Of a DNA stretch of 64,000 nucleotides, positions 16,592 through 26,230 are shown piece by piece. This stretch comes from an uncultured Pelagibacteraceae bacterium (GTDB lineage Bacteria; Pseudomonadota; Alphaproteobacteria; Pelagibacterales; Pelagibacteraceae). A model generated the notes under the pieces. That model saw only the letters and a list, made by a program, of their open reading frames with translations, was not told the origin of the DNA and did no database searches. The stretch is from positions 1 to 64,000 of the forward strand of contig CACLVA010000001.1 of NCBI GenBank assembly GCA_902610315.1, in the 5' to 3' direction. How positions within the stretch are numbered: position 1 is the first letter of the stretch; each line of letters starts with the position of its first letter. Position numbers and translations under genes: made by a program.

Positions 16592-17986
16592 ATGGGAAAA
16601 AATAAAAACAACTATGCAGTTTGGAGCACTCGTATCAAGAAACAAACTTCTAATAATTTTAAAAAAGTAGGGTCCTCAATAAACATCGATAAACGATTGT
16701 ACAAAGAGGATATCAAAGGTTCTATGGTTCATACAGATATGCTTTATAAACAAAAGATTATATCTCTTAAAGTTAAAGAAAAAATTTTATGGGGTTTAAA
16801 CAGAATTAAAAATGAGATTGATAAAAAAAAATTTAAATTCGATATTTCTAAAGAGGACATTCACATGAATGTTGAAAGTAGATTATTTGAATTAATAGGC
16901 GATGATGCTGGTTTTTTGCACACAGCAAGATCAAGAAACGACCAGGTTTTAACAGATCTTAAGATTTGGATGAAGAGCTCTGTTAGTGAAATTGACAAGT
17001 TATTAACTAAAGTAATTAAAAGCTTATTAAATAATGCAGATAAAAATTTAAAAACAGTCTTACCAGGATTTACACATCTAAAAAATGCTCAACCTATTTC
17101 TTTAGCACATTATTTTATGTCATGTGTTGAAATGTTTAATAGAGATAAAAAAAGATTTAAAAATAGTTTGGAAAGTTTAAATGAAAACCCTTTGGGGGTT
17201 TGTGCAATTTCTGGCACATCTTTTAAAATTGATAGATGGTATACAACAAAAAAACTAAAATTTAGTAAACCAACTAATAACTCAATAGATACAGTATCTG
17301 ATAGAGATTTTGTTTTAGACTTTTTATATAATGTCTCAATATGCTCGATGCATATTTCAAGAATTTCAGAAGAATTGATTATTTGGAACTCTGATCAATT
17401 CAATTTTATTAAATTAAAAGACAACTTGGTAACTGGTTCATCTATTATGCCACAAAAAAAAAACCCAGATACGCTGGAGTATCTAAGAGGAAAAGCAGGT
17501 GTAAATTATGGTTCTTTAATTTCTATGCTTACTATTGTTAAAGGATTGCCTTTGTCATATTTTAAGGATCTCCAAGACGATAAAGAGTTGGTATTTAATT
17601 CATTTGATACTTTAAAAAATAGTTTATTAATATTTGATGAAGTTTTAAAAGGTTTAATAATTAATAAGAATGTAATGCTTCAAGCAGCCAATAGAGGCTA
17701 TACAACGGCAACTGACTTAGCTGACAATATGGTTAAAAATTTAAAGATTACTTTTAGAGAGTCTTATAAAATAACTTCAAAAATAGTAAATTTAGCAGAA
17801 AAATTAAATTTATCACTTGAGGAGTTAAAATTAGATCAAGTTAGAAACATTGATAAAAGATTAAATAACCAAATTTTAGAGGAAGCAAGCGTAAAAAATT
17901 CAGTTAACTCAAAGAAATCATATGGAGGAACATCTTTTGAAAACATTAAGAAAATGATAAATAAACTTAAAAAGGAAATTAAATGA
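16592..17986 (+). CDS. argH: Argininosuccinate lyase
   Basis: Last enzyme of arginine synthesis, splitting argininosuccinate to arginine and fumarate. The 464-aa protein has the superfamily motifs HTARSRNDQV (near 108-117), the catalytic His region THLKNAQPISLAHY and the signature GSSIMPQKKNPD near residue 287. The N-terminus is divergent: the usual WGGRF is WSTRIKK here. Overlaps lptM by 4 nt (ATGA). Confidence 0.95.
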   Translation: MGKNKNNYAVWSTRIKKQTSNNFKKVGSSINIDKRLYKEDIKGSMVHTDMLYKQKIISLKVKEKILWGLNRIKNEIDKKKFKFDISKEDIHMNVESRLFELIGDDAGFLHTARSRNDQVLTDLKIWMKSSVSEIDKLLTKVIKSLLNNADKNLKTVLPGFTHLKNAQPISLAHYFMSCVEMFNRDKKRFKNSLESLNENPLGVCAISGTSFKIDRWYTTKKLKFSKPTNNSIDTVSDRDFVLDFLYNVSICSMHISRISEELIIWNSDQFNFIKLKDNLVTGSSIMPQKKNPDTLEYLRGKAGVNYGSLISMLTIVKGLPLSYFKDLQDDKELVFNSFDTLKNSLLIFDEVLKGLIINKNVMLQAANRGYTTATDLADNMVKNLKITFRESYKITSKIVNLAEKLNLSLEELKLDQVRNIDKRLNNQILEEASVKNSVNSKKSYGGTSFENIKKMINKLKKEIK

Positions 17987-18099
17987 AAAATTTGTTATTT
18001 GTTATAATTGTATTTTTATCTTTAGCCTCATGTGGAAAAAAAGGTGATCCTGAATATAAAGGTAATAGCATGATACAAAGTCAGAAAATTACTATTTAA
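17983..18099 (+). CDS. lptM: LptM-type small lipoprotein
   Basis: A 38-aa lipoprotein: a hydrophobic signal (MKNLLFVIIVFLSLAS), lipobox with Cys in LASCGKKGDP, then a short tail. The CGxKGDP-like start after the lipid-bearing Cys matches LptM (YifL), which helps the LptD/LptE lipopolysaccharide translocon mature. The location between argH and lysA is also the usual one. It overlaps argH by 4 nt and lysA by 1 nt, so expression is coupled. Confidence 0.8.
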   Translation: MKNLLFVIIVFLSLASCGKKGDPEYKGNSMIQSQKITI

Positions 18100-19313
18100 T
18101 GAATTATAAAAATAATAATTTTTACATTGAAAAAATTAAAGCAGACAATTTAATTAAAAAATACGGGTCTCCAATTTATTGTTATTCTAATAAAAGACTG
18201 GTTGATAATATTATTAATTTTAAAAATTCATTTAAATCTTTCAATCCTTTAATTTGTTTTTCAGTTAAATCAAATTATAATTCAACAATACTTAGAATAA
18301 TTAAAGAACATGGACTGGGTGCTGATGTTGTATCTGACGGTGAATTAAAAAAAGTATTATCTTTAGGTTTTAAACCTAATAGGATCGTATATTCAGGTGT
18401 TGGAAAAAAATTTGAAGAATTAAAATTTGCAATTAGCAAAAATATACTTTTAATAAATGTTGAGTCTGAAAGTGAATTAAAAAATATTAAAAAAATAGCT
18501 GAAAAATTTGGAAAAAAAGTGAGTGTAGGTTTAAGATTGAACCCTAATATAGACGCAAAAACTAATACAAAAATATCAACAGGTAGAATACAAGATAAAT
18601 TCGGTTTGAATGGCAATGATATTATCAAAATTTTAAATAAATTTAAAAACTCCAAGAATATCAAAATTAAATGTTTGAGTGTTCACATTGGAAGCCAGAT
18701 AACGCAAAACAAACCCTACAATAGCGTACTTATTGCTATAAATAAAATCTTATCAAAATCTAAATATAAATTTGAATATATTGATCTTGGTGGAGGTATG
18801 GGCATAAAGTATATTAAAGATAATAAAAAACTAGATTATTTAAAACTTTCAAAAAATATCCATAAATTTTCAAAAAAGAATAATTGTAAAATTATTTTTG
18901 AGCCAGGTCGTTCTATTGTTGGAAACACAGCTGTTTTACTTACAAAAGTAATTTATATAAAAAACAGTGCAAACAAGAAATTTATTATTATAGATGCTGG
19001 TATGAATGACTTGATACGTCCTGCTTTATACAATGCTACACATGATATAATACCACTAACTAAAAAATCATCTAGAAATTTTAGCTCTCACGATTTTGTT
19101 GGGCCCGTATGTGAAACATCTGATCGTTTCCTTAAAACAAAAAATTATCAAAAAATTAACGAGGGAGATAATTTAGCTATCAAAGACGTTGGTGCATATG
19201 GAATAGTTTTATCCTCAAATTATAATTTGAGACCTCGCCCAGTTGAATTTATTATAAAAAATTCAAAGATTAAAAAGATTAGTAAAAAACAAAGATTAAA
19301 TGACATAATTTAA
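18099..19313 (+). CDS. lysA: Diaminopimelate decarboxylase
   Basis: PLP enzyme of lysine synthesis, converting meso-diaminopimelate to lysine. The PLP lysine is Lys57 in CFSVKSNYN. HIGS, GGGMGI and EPGRSIVGNTAVL follow in order, and the dimer-interface active-site motif is GPVCETSD. Length 404 aa is normal. It forms a tight unit argH-lptM-lysA-plsC. Confidence 0.95.
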   Translation: MNYKNNNFYIEKIKADNLIKKYGSPIYCYSNKRLVDNIINFKNSFKSFNPLICFSVKSNYNSTILRIIKEHGLGADVVSDGELKKVLSLGFKPNRIVYSGVGKKFEELKFAISKNILLINVESESELKNIKKIAEKFGKKVSVGLRLNPNIDAKTNTKISTGRIQDKFGLNGNDIIKILNKFKNSKNIKIKCLSVHIGSQITQNKPYNSVLIAINKILSKSKYKFEYIDLGGGMGIKYIKDNKKLDYLKLSKNIHKFSKKNNCKIIFEPGRSIVGNTAVLLTKVIYIKNSANKKFIIIDAGMNDLIRPALYNATHDIIPLTKKSSRNFSSHDFVGPVCETSDRFLKTKNYQKINEGDNLAIKDVGAYGIVLSSNYNLRPRPVEFIIKNSKIKKISKKQRLNDII

Positions 19314-19317
19314 TTAA

Positions 19318-20019
19318 ATGATAAGAAATATTTTTTTTTTATTAGTTTTCTATTTTGGTTTAATATTTCTATTAATTTTATTCGTACCAAGTTTAATACT
19401 TCCACAATATATAGTTACACTAGGTGGTAAATTACTAGGTTATTGGACTAGTTTTTGTTTAAAGTATATCATGGCAACGAAAATAGAGGTTAAAGGTACC
19501 GAAAATATAATAAATCATAAAAAGTATTTTGTAGTATGTTCTCACCAATCAATTTTTGAAACCTTTTTTTTGCAAACAATTTTTGAAAATCCGGTATTCA
19601 TACTAAAGAAAGAGCTTATAAAAATTCCTTTATTCGGATGGTATTTAAAAAAAATGGGCTGTATCTCAATTGATAGAAATAAAATATCAAGAGAAAACCT
19701 AAATTTTTCTGATGAGGTCAGTAAAGTTATTAAAAACACAAACAAAACACTAATAATTTTTCCACAAGGTACTAGAAAGAATTTTGATGATAGATCAACA
19801 TTTAAAAAAGGATTTGCAAGAATATACAACGATCTCGAAATAGCATGTTTGCCAATTGCTATTAATTCAGGGAAAGTTTGGCCGAAAAACGGAGGGCTAA
19901 TCTCTAATCAACATATCACAGTATCTATTTTAAATATTTTACCACTTGGGATGGAACAAAATAAATTCATTACTGAAGTTGAAAAAGTTATTTACAACGA
20001 GCTAGATAAGATATCTTAA
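19318..20019 (+). CDS. plsC: 1-acyl-sn-glycerol-3-phosphate acyltransferase
   Basis: Membrane enzyme that makes phosphatidic acid. The 233-aa protein has one or two N-terminal hydrophobic segments and the acyltransferase blocks SHQSIFET, FGWYLKKMGCISIDR and FPQGTR. The catalytic motif reads H-x4-E (HQSIFE) rather than the textbook H-x4-D, as in a common alphaproteobacterial branch. It ends 2 nt from the convergent dnaN stop. Confidence 0.9.
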   Translation: MIRNIFFLLVFYFGLIFLLILFVPSLILPQYIVTLGGKLLGYWTSFCLKYIMATKIEVKGTENIINHKKYFVVCSHQSIFETFFLQTIFENPVFILKKELIKIPLFGWYLKKMGCISIDRNKISRENLNFSDEVSKVIKNTNKTLIIFPQGTRKNFDDRSTFKKGFARIYNDLEIACLPIAINSGKVWPKNGGLISNQHITVSILNILPLGMEQNKFITEVEKVIYNELDKIS

Positions 20020-20021
20020 AT

Positions 20022-21134
20022 TTATCCCTTCATTGGCATAATTACGTAAATGCTATCGAAGTCACTCGGATCCTTGATCAATGCTGGCGAGGAAATATCA
20101 TTAAAAAAAATTTCAATATTTTCACCTTCAAGTTGGCTGGAAACATCAACTAAATACTTTGAGTTGAAGCTTATTTCTAAATCATGATCAAAATTTACTG
20201 AAAGTGTTTCCTTTCCATCGCCACTGTTAGCGTTATTTACAGATAAATCTAATTTATTTTTAGACAAAATAAATCTTACTCCATCCTTTTTATCACTTGA
20301 AACAGATGCAACTCTATCAACACTATTATGAAATAACTCTAAATCAGCCTCTAATTTTTTTTTATTATTTTTAGGTACAACTTGAATGTAATTAGGGAAC
20401 TTTCCATCAATAACTTTGGAAGTTAGTGTGCTATTATCTAAAACAAATTTTATCTTAGATTTAGAATTTATAATTTTAATATCTCCGTTAAAATTTTCTA
20501 AAAGTGAGCATAATTGATAAATAGTCTTTTTTGGTAAAATTACTGGTTCAAAATTAATTGGTTGATTTAATCTCATTTTAGATATGGACATTCTATGTGA
20601 GTCTGTGGAAACTGCTGTCAGATAATTTTTTTCTTCACTATTTGTAGAATGTAAATAAATACCACTTAAATAATGTCTTGTTTCATCGTTAGAAATTGAA
20701 AACTTGCATTTATTTAAAAGCTTTAAAAAACTTTGAGAATTAATAGTTATATCCTCTCCTCCAAGGTCATCCTCTGATAAAGGAAATTCTTTAGAATCTA
20801 TACAATTCAATTTAAAAATTGATTTTTCAGACTCAAGCTGCAACTTTGTATCGGATATTGTTTCAACATTTATTTTCTTCCCAGCTGCAAATTTTCTCAC
20901 TATATCATGCATTATGGAGGAGTTGGTGGTAGTTACCCCCTCTTCATTTATTTCTACGTTAGAAATATTATGAATAAAAATCATATCTAGATCTGTTGCA
21001 GTAACTGTTAATTTTGCATCTTTGGCTTGAATTAAAACGTTAGATAAAATTGGTAGTGTACTTCTTCTTTCAATTACATTTTGACAAAAACCTAAAGATT
21101 CTTGTAAATCTTTTTGATTAATACTAAATTTCAT
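20022..21134 (-). CDS. dnaN: DNA polymerase III beta sliding clamp
   Basis: Ring-shaped processivity clamp, 370 aa, with three repeated clamp domains. MKFSINQKDLQESLGFCQNV at the start and VMPMKG at the end are typical, the latter forming part of the partner-binding pocket. Its start overlaps the end of dnaA by 11 nt, so it is translated from the dnaA transcript. Confidence 0.96.
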   Translation of the reverse strand: MKFSINQKDLQESLGFCQNVIERRSTLPILSNVLIQAKDAKLTVTATDLDMIFIHNISNVEINEEGVTTTNSSIMHDIVRKFAAGKKINVETISDTKLQLESEKSIFKLNCIDSKEFPLSEDDLGGEDITINSQSFLKLLNKCKFSISNDETRHYLSGIYLHSTNSEEKNYLTAVSTDSHRMSISKMRLNQPINFEPVILPKKTIYQLCSLLENFNGDIKIINSKSKIKFVLDNSTLTSKVIDGKFPNYIQVVPKNNKKKLEADLELFHNSVDRVASVSSDKKDGVRFILSKNKLDLSVNNANSGDGKETLSVNFDHDLEISFNSKYLVDVSSQLEGENIEIFFNDISSPALIKDPSDFDSIYVIMPMKG

Positions 21135-22512
21135 TTTCTTTTTTGTATAAGATTTGGTTTTTTAAGTAATCTATACCATTTAAAATTTCATTGTTTTCTT
21201 TTTTTAATTTTTCAACTGTTTTAACTGAATGAATTACAGTTGTATGGTCTCTATTAGAAAATTCTCTTCCAATTTCAGGTAGAGATTTTGTAGTTAAAAT
21301 TTTAGATAAATAAATTGCAACCTGTCTGGGTCTTACTAAATATCTTGACCTTCTAGATGACAACATTTCATTTTTACTAATTTTAAAGTATTTACATACC
21401 AAAGTTTGTATATTATCGATTGTTATTTTAGTTTCATTTATATTTAACAAGTCTTTGAGTATTATTTTTATTTCATTTAAATTTGGGGCTCTACTGTAAA
21501 TTCTAGTAAACGAGGCTATCCTATTAAGAGCACCAACCAATTCTCTAACACTGCTTCTTATCTCATTACTTATAAAATTTAGTATTTCATCGGACAAATT
21601 TAATTTTTCATTGTAAAGAAGGTTTAAATCTTCAACCTTTGTTTTCAATATTTTCAATCTAAGTTCATACTCAGGATTTTGTATATCTACAACTAGACCT
21701 CCCGAAAATCTGGATTTTATTCTTTCCTGAATTTTAATCAATTTGTTTGGAGGTCTATCAGAGGATAGGATTACCTGTGATCCTTTTTCTATTAGAGAAT
21801 TAAATGTGTGGAAAAATTCTTCTTGCATTGCTTCTTTACCATTCATAAATTGAATATCATCAATAATAAGAACATCGGTATTTCTAAAATTATCTTTAAA
21901 CTTTACCATTTCATTTGATCTAATAGATTTTACAAATTGGTACATGAATCTTTCTGCCGATATAAATGTAACTTTTTTTTCTTGTTTCAGTTTTAGGCCT
22001 ATTGCATTTAATAGGTGAGTTTTTCCCATACCCACTCCAGAATATAGATAAAAAGGATTGTAGTGAGAAAGTTTCTCTGAAACCTTTTTTGAAGCTTCAT
22101 ATGCGAGTTTATTGCTATTCCCAATTACAAAATTATCAAAAGATTTATTTTGATCAATTCTATTATATTGTAAGAAAGAGTCCTTTATAAAGGAAATTTT
22201 TGAATCTAGATTGATTTTATTATCAACCTTTTCATTCAATATTTTGTTGTCAATTTTAAATTCAACTCTAACTATTTCTTTATTAAATTTTTTTATTGTG
22301 CTCAAAATTTGATCAAGATATCTAGAGACAATCCAATCTCTTATAAACCTAGTCGAGACAGAGACTAATATAAAATTATTTGATTTTTCTTGGAACACTA
22401 TTTTTTTTAACCAGCTTTCATAAATTTCATTTCCAAAATGGTTGCGTAATTCTTTTTGTATGATCTCCCAATTGAAATTTTTGTCTATGTTTACATTTAA
22501 ATTATTTTTCAT
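21124..22512 (-). CDS. dnaA: Chromosomal replication initiator DnaA
   Basis: AAA+ initiator that opens oriC. The 462-aa protein has the N-terminal oligomerisation domain (to about residue 90), a short linker, the ATPase core with Walker A SGVGMGKTH (158-166) and Walker B VLIIDDIQF, an arginine-finger region (IKSRFSGGL), and domain IV with the DNA-binding signature RDHTTVIHSV. Order rpsT-dnaA-dnaN is the alphaproteobacterial one. No perfect DnaA box is seen in the 254-bp upstream gap. Confidence 0.97.
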   Translation of the reverse strand: MKNNLNVNIDKNFNWEIIQKELRNHFGNEIYESWLKKIVFQEKSNNFILVSVSTRFIRDWIVSRYLDQILSTIKKFNKEIVRVEFKIDNKILNEKVDNKINLDSKISFIKDSFLQYNRIDQNKSFDNFVIGNSNKLAYEASKKVSEKLSHYNPFYLYSGVGMGKTHLLNAIGLKLKQEKKVTFISAERFMYQFVKSIRSNEMVKFKDNFRNTDVLIIDDIQFMNGKEAMQEEFFHTFNSLIEKGSQVILSSDRPPNKLIKIQERIKSRFSGGLVVDIQNPEYELRLKILKTKVEDLNLLYNEKLNLSDEILNFISNEIRSSVRELVGALNRIASFTRIYSRAPNLNEIKIILKDLLNINETKITIDNIQTLVCKYFKISKNEMLSSRRSRYLVRPRQVAIYLSKILTTKSLPEIGREFSNRDHTTVIHSVKTVEKLKKENNEILNGIDYLKNQILYKKENEI

Positions 22513-22726
22513 TGGGAAACTCCATCTAAAATCTTAGATAAAAATATTCAATAAAATTTTTTGATTTAAAAAAAAAAAATAAAATCCTTAATTGAATAAA
22601 TTAAGAATTGAATTTGAAATTTTTAGGATAGTAAAAAAATAATTACTAAAACTTTTAATATTTTTTTAAAATTTATTTGACTCAATATGTAGTTAAATAA
22701 ATTTCAGTCTGTTTATATATAGTATA

Positions 22727-22755
22727 AGTATATTTTAAGTTGTTTTTTTTGGTAA
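22727..22755 (-). promoter_or_regulatory. Probable dnaA promoter
   Basis: TTACCA (22750-22755) and TATACT (22727-22732) separated by 17 bp, read leftward, in the rpsT-dnaA gap. A second TATACT overlaps immediately downstream (22721-22726). It would give a leader of roughly 200 nt, in which nothing but AT-rich sequence, including a run of 12 A residues on the + strand near 22569, is visible. Confidence 0.35.
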
Positions 22756-22766
22756 CTCTAGGTTGA

Positions 22767-23027
22767 TTAAATAGCACTAATCTTTCTAGTTATCCTTGAA
22801 ATGTTTCTTGAAGCATTTCCTTTTTTAATAATACCAGTTTTAGCTATCTTCATGAGTTCTGAATTCAACTTAGGCAAGTAGGCGAGAGCTTTTTTTTTGT
22901 CTTTATTTTCAATTAGGCCGTTCATTTTTTTTAAAGCAGTCTTATATCTGCTTTTTCTAGCTTTATTAACAGAAGTTTGTTTTTCTATTCTTCTAATTCT
23001 TTTAATTGCTGATTTTGTATTTGCCAT
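22767..23027 (-). CDS. rpsT: 30S ribosomal protein S20
   Basis: An 86-aa basic, helical ribosomal protein binding the 5' domain of 16S rRNA. MANTKSAIKRIRRIEKQT at the start and GNASRNISRITRKI near the end are characteristic. It stands between mutM and dnaA as in other alphaproteobacteria. Confidence 0.96.
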   Translation of the reverse strand: MANTKSAIKRIRRIEKQTSVNKARKSRYKTALKKMNGLIENKDKKKALAYLPKLNSELMKIAKTGIIKKGNASRNISRITRKISAI

Positions 23028-23074
23028 AAAACGCGATGGTATAACCTTAGATCAGGATGTGGTCAATATCTTTT

Positions 23075-23929
23075 TTACTTTTGACAAAAATTACAAATAA
23101 AAGTTGACCTATTTGATATATACTTTTTTTCAATTGTACCATTGCACTTGTTTTTGTTGCATTTCTGATTTTCTCTATTATAAACGGCAAATTTTGTTTG
23201 AAAACTACCTCCAGTGCCAGTGATACTTTTAAAGTCTTTAATTGATGAACCGCCAAATTTTATGGCGTTCTTAAGGGTTATTCTAGAAAATTTAATTATT
23301 TTTATTAATTCAACTGAGCTTAATTTGCTAACACTTTTCATAGGTAAAATTTGTGATTTATATAATATTTCATTTGCATAAATATTTCCTATACCTGAAA
23401 CAATTTTCTGATCTAGTAAAAAGTTTTTTATATTTTTTTTTCTATTTTTAATTTCATTTTTTAAATACACCAAATTAAATCCTTTATCTAAGGCCTCAGG
23501 TCCAATTCTTGTAAAATAGTTATTAAAGTCATATTTATTGTTTAAAATTTTGAAATAACCAAATCTTCTAGGGTCATTGTAGATTAATTTAATTTTTTCA
23601 AACTCAATAATTATATGATTATGTTTTTTTGGCAAAGCTGCATTACTATAAAAACTTAGATTTGTAACATTTTTATTAGATGGAATATGTAAGGTGCCTG
23701 ACATGCCTAGGTGTAAAATTGTGTAAAAATTATTACCAAAATCAAATATAATATATTTAGATTTTCTTGATATATTTTTTACAGTTTTATTCTTTAAAAT
23801 ACTTTCAAAATTTTCAGGAAGCTTAAACCTTAAATTACGATTGTTAACAGTAATTTTAATAATTTTACGGTTTTTAATCGTTTTTTTTAGTGAACGTGTG
23901 ACTACTTCTACTTCTGGTAATTCTGGCAT
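23075..23929 (-). CDS. mutM: Formamidopyrimidine-DNA glycosylase
   Basis: Base-excision repair enzyme removing 8-oxoguanine. It starts MPELPEVE, where the N-terminal Pro2 and Glu3 are catalytic. LHLGMSGTL, the helix-two-turn-helix (QKIVSGIGNIYANEIL) and the C-terminal four-Cys zinc finger (CNKNKC...CNFC) with GGSSIKDF nearby are complete. Length 284 aa is normal. It is divergent from ubiE with a 34-bp gap. Confidence 0.96.
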   Translation of the reverse strand: MPELPEVEVVTRSLKKTIKNRKIIKITVNNRNLRFKLPENFESILKNKTVKNISRKSKYIIFDFGNNFYTILHLGMSGTLHIPSNKNVTNLSFYSNAALPKKHNHIIIEFEKIKLIYNDPRRFGYFKILNNKYDFNNYFTRIGPEALDKGFNLVYLKNEIKNRKKNIKNFLLDQKIVSGIGNIYANEILYKSQILPMKSVSKLSSVELIKIIKFSRITLKNAIKFGGSSIKDFKSITGTGGSFQTKFAVYNRENQKCNKNKCNGTIEKKYISNRSTFICNFCQK

Positions 23930-23963
23930 TTAATATTATATTAATAAAAATAATATTATTACT

Positions 23964-24668
23964 ATGCAGCAAATTCTTCAGCAAAAAAAAGGCTTAGTGA
24001 AAAGCGTTTTTGACACAGTTTATAGTAAATACGATTTAATGAACGACTTTATGTCTTTAGGTATTCACAGATATTGGAAAAAAGAATTGATAAGACAAAT
24101 TAATCCATCGTGGAATGATACACTTGTTGATGTGGCTTGTGGTACGGGGGATATCGCAAAACTATTTTCGGATGTTAATCAAAATAAATCAAAAATATTG
24201 TGTGTAGATTTTAATCGCAAAATGTTGGATGAGGGAAAAAAAAGATTAAAAAGTTATAAAAATATTAAATGGAAACTTTCTAATGCTGAAAACCTAAATT
24301 TGCCAAGTAATAGTTTTGATTTTTATACAATTAGTTTTGGACTAAGAAACACTAAAAATTTAAATAAATCTATTAAAGAAGCTTACAGAGTATTAAAAAG
24401 AGGTGGAAGATTTTTTTGTTTAGAATTTTCAAAAATTCAAAATCAAAATTTAGAATTTTTATACAAAAATTACTCTAAATTTATTCCAACAATTGGCAAA
24501 ATAGTTGTGGGAGAAAGTAAACCATATGAATATTTAATAGAAAGCATTGAAAATTTTGTAAATCAAGAGGAATTAATTGAAATTTTAAAGAGTAACAAAT
24601 TTTATAAACCAAATTATAAAAATCTTTCAGGTGGTATAGTTTCTATTCATTCAGGATGGAAAATATGA
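23964..24668 (+). CDS. ubiE: Ubiquinone/menaquinone C-methyltransferase UbiE
   Basis: SAM-dependent methyltransferase of quinone synthesis, 234 aa. YDLMNDFMSLGIHRYWK is the family N-terminal signature, VDVACGTGDIAKL binds SAM, and SFGLRN and EAYRVLKRGGRFFCLEFS are the distal UbiE motifs. The 3' end overlaps ubiB by 13 nt. Confidence 0.95.
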   Translation: MQQILQQKKGLVKSVFDTVYSKYDLMNDFMSLGIHRYWKKELIRQINPSWNDTLVDVACGTGDIAKLFSDVNQNKSKILCVDFNRKMLDEGKKRLKSYKNIKWKLSNAENLNLPSNSFDFYTISFGLRNTKNLNKSIKEAYRVLKRGGRFFCLEFSKIQNQNLEFLYKNYSKFIPTIGKIVVGESKPYEYLIESIENFVNQEELIEILKSNKFYKPNYKNLSGGIVSIHSGWKI

Positions 24669-26224
24669 TCAATAAAATTATTATATTATTTAAAATTGCT
24701 AGAAAAATAGGCTCTTCACACATTATAGAGATTGTGGATAGATCTCATAAAGTTCCATTTTTTATCAAATTATTTTTTAATTTGGTCTCATTATCTTTTA
24801 GTAAAAACCAAAAAAAAACAGGTCACATGAATGATTTAAGTTCTACAATTCAAGACTTGGGGACTACTTTTATAAAACTTGGACAATTTTTAGCAACAAG
24901 ACCAGATATCATTGGAGAAGAACTTACGAAAAATTTAGAAAAATTGCAGGATAAATTGCCACCATTCTCAAAATCATTAGCAGAAAATATAATTAAGGAG
25001 GAGCTTGGAGAGTTAACATCGAAAAATATAATTGAATTCTCTGATCCTATTGCAGCAGCATCAATTGCACAAGTTCATAAAGCTAGGATAAACGAGAGTA
25101 ATACCGTTAAAGATGTGGCTATAAAAGTTTTAAGACCAAATATTAAGGAAATATTTAATTCTGAAATTGATGCAATAATGATGTTAGCTTATTTGGTAGA
25201 AACGTTAATTCCAAAAACTAAAAGATTAAAATTAATTGAAGTTGTCTTTTTATTCAAAGAAATAACTAATCATGAAATGGACCTCAGATTTGAGGCAGCA
25301 GCAGCTAACGAATATTTAGAGAATACTAAAAATGATTTAGGTTTTAATGTGCCTAAAATATATTGGAATTTTACCAGTGAAAGTGTGCTGACTTTAGATT
25401 GGGTTGATGGAATATCTATAAGGGAAAAAGATAAATTAATTGACAGTGGAAAAAGTACTTCAAAAATTGCAACTGACTTAATACAACATTTTTTGAGACA
25501 AGCTGTTAGGGATGGTTTTTTTCATGCTGATATGCATCAAGGAAATATTTTTATTAATTCATCTGGACAAATCGTACCAATAGATTTTGGGATTATGGGC
25601 AGAATTGATAAACTAAATAGAAGATATCTAGCTGAAATATTATTTGGTTTTGTAAGTCGAGATTATAAGAAAGTAGCTGAGGTTCATCTAGTTGCTGGAT
25701 TAGTACCAAAAAATGTCTCTGTTGATGAACTTGCTCAAGCGTTAAGATCAATTGGTGAGCCAATATTTGGTCAAAGTGTAAAAGACATATCTGGTGGAAA
25801 ATTATTAAAACAATTGTTTGACATAACCGAAAAATTTAACATGCAAACGCAACCACAACTTTTATTACTGCAAAAGACAATGGTAGTCGTGGAAGGAGTC
25901 TCAAGAAAATTAGATCCAAATACTAATATATGGGAAACCTCAAGACCTGTACTAGAAAACTGGTTAAAAGAAACAAAAGATCCTATCAAAAATGTTGTAG
26001 ATTCATTAAAAGATTCTGCAGAAATTTTAAAGAAAATTCCAGAATTTCCAAAAGTTATGGAAAATGCAAATCAAGCACTAGCATTCTTGGCTAGTGGTCA
26101 GATTCCACAAAATACTAATTCTTATTCTTCACTAACTGAGAAGAAAAACGAGATGAAATCTTTGAGAAATCAAAGTATTATTGGTTTATTAATACTTGTT
26201 TTTTTAGGTGTCATAGTATTTTAA
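24656..26224 (+). CDS. ubiB: UbiB/COQ8 atypical kinase-like ATPase
   Basis: ATPase needed for assembly of the ubiquinone biosynthesis complex, 522 aa. It has the KxGQ motif FIKLGQFLATRPD (replacing a protein-kinase glycine loop), the Ala-rich nucleotide loop AAASIAQVHKA, the catalytic HADMHQGNI and the DFG motif PIDFGIMG. The C-terminus ends with a hydrophobic membrane anchor (IIGLLILVFLGVIVF). A second ATG three codons in is an equally possible start. Confidence 0.95.
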   Translation: MENMINKIIILFKIARKIGSSHIIEIVDRSHKVPFFIKLFFNLVSLSFSKNQKKTGHMNDLSSTIQDLGTTFIKLGQFLATRPDIIGEELTKNLEKLQDKLPPFSKSLAENIIKEELGELTSKNIIEFSDPIAAASIAQVHKARINESNTVKDVAIKVLRPNIKEIFNSEIDAIMMLAYLVETLIPKTKRLKLIEVVFLFKEITNHEMDLRFEAAAANEYLENTKNDLGFNVPKIYWNFTSESVLTLDWVDGISIREKDKLIDSGKSTSKIATDLIQHFLRQAVRDGFFHADMHQGNIFINSSGQIVPIDFGIMGRIDKLNRRYLAEILFGFVSRDYKKVAEVHLVAGLVPKNVSVDELAQALRSIGEPIFGQSVKDISGGKLLKQLFDITEKFNMQTQPQLLLLQKTMVVVEGVSRKLDPNTNIWETSRPVLENWLKETKDPIKNVVDSLKDSAEILKKIPEFPKVMENANQALAFLASGQIPQNTNSYSSLTEKKNEMKSLRNQSIIGLLILVFLGVIVF

Positions 26225-26230
26225 TTCAAT

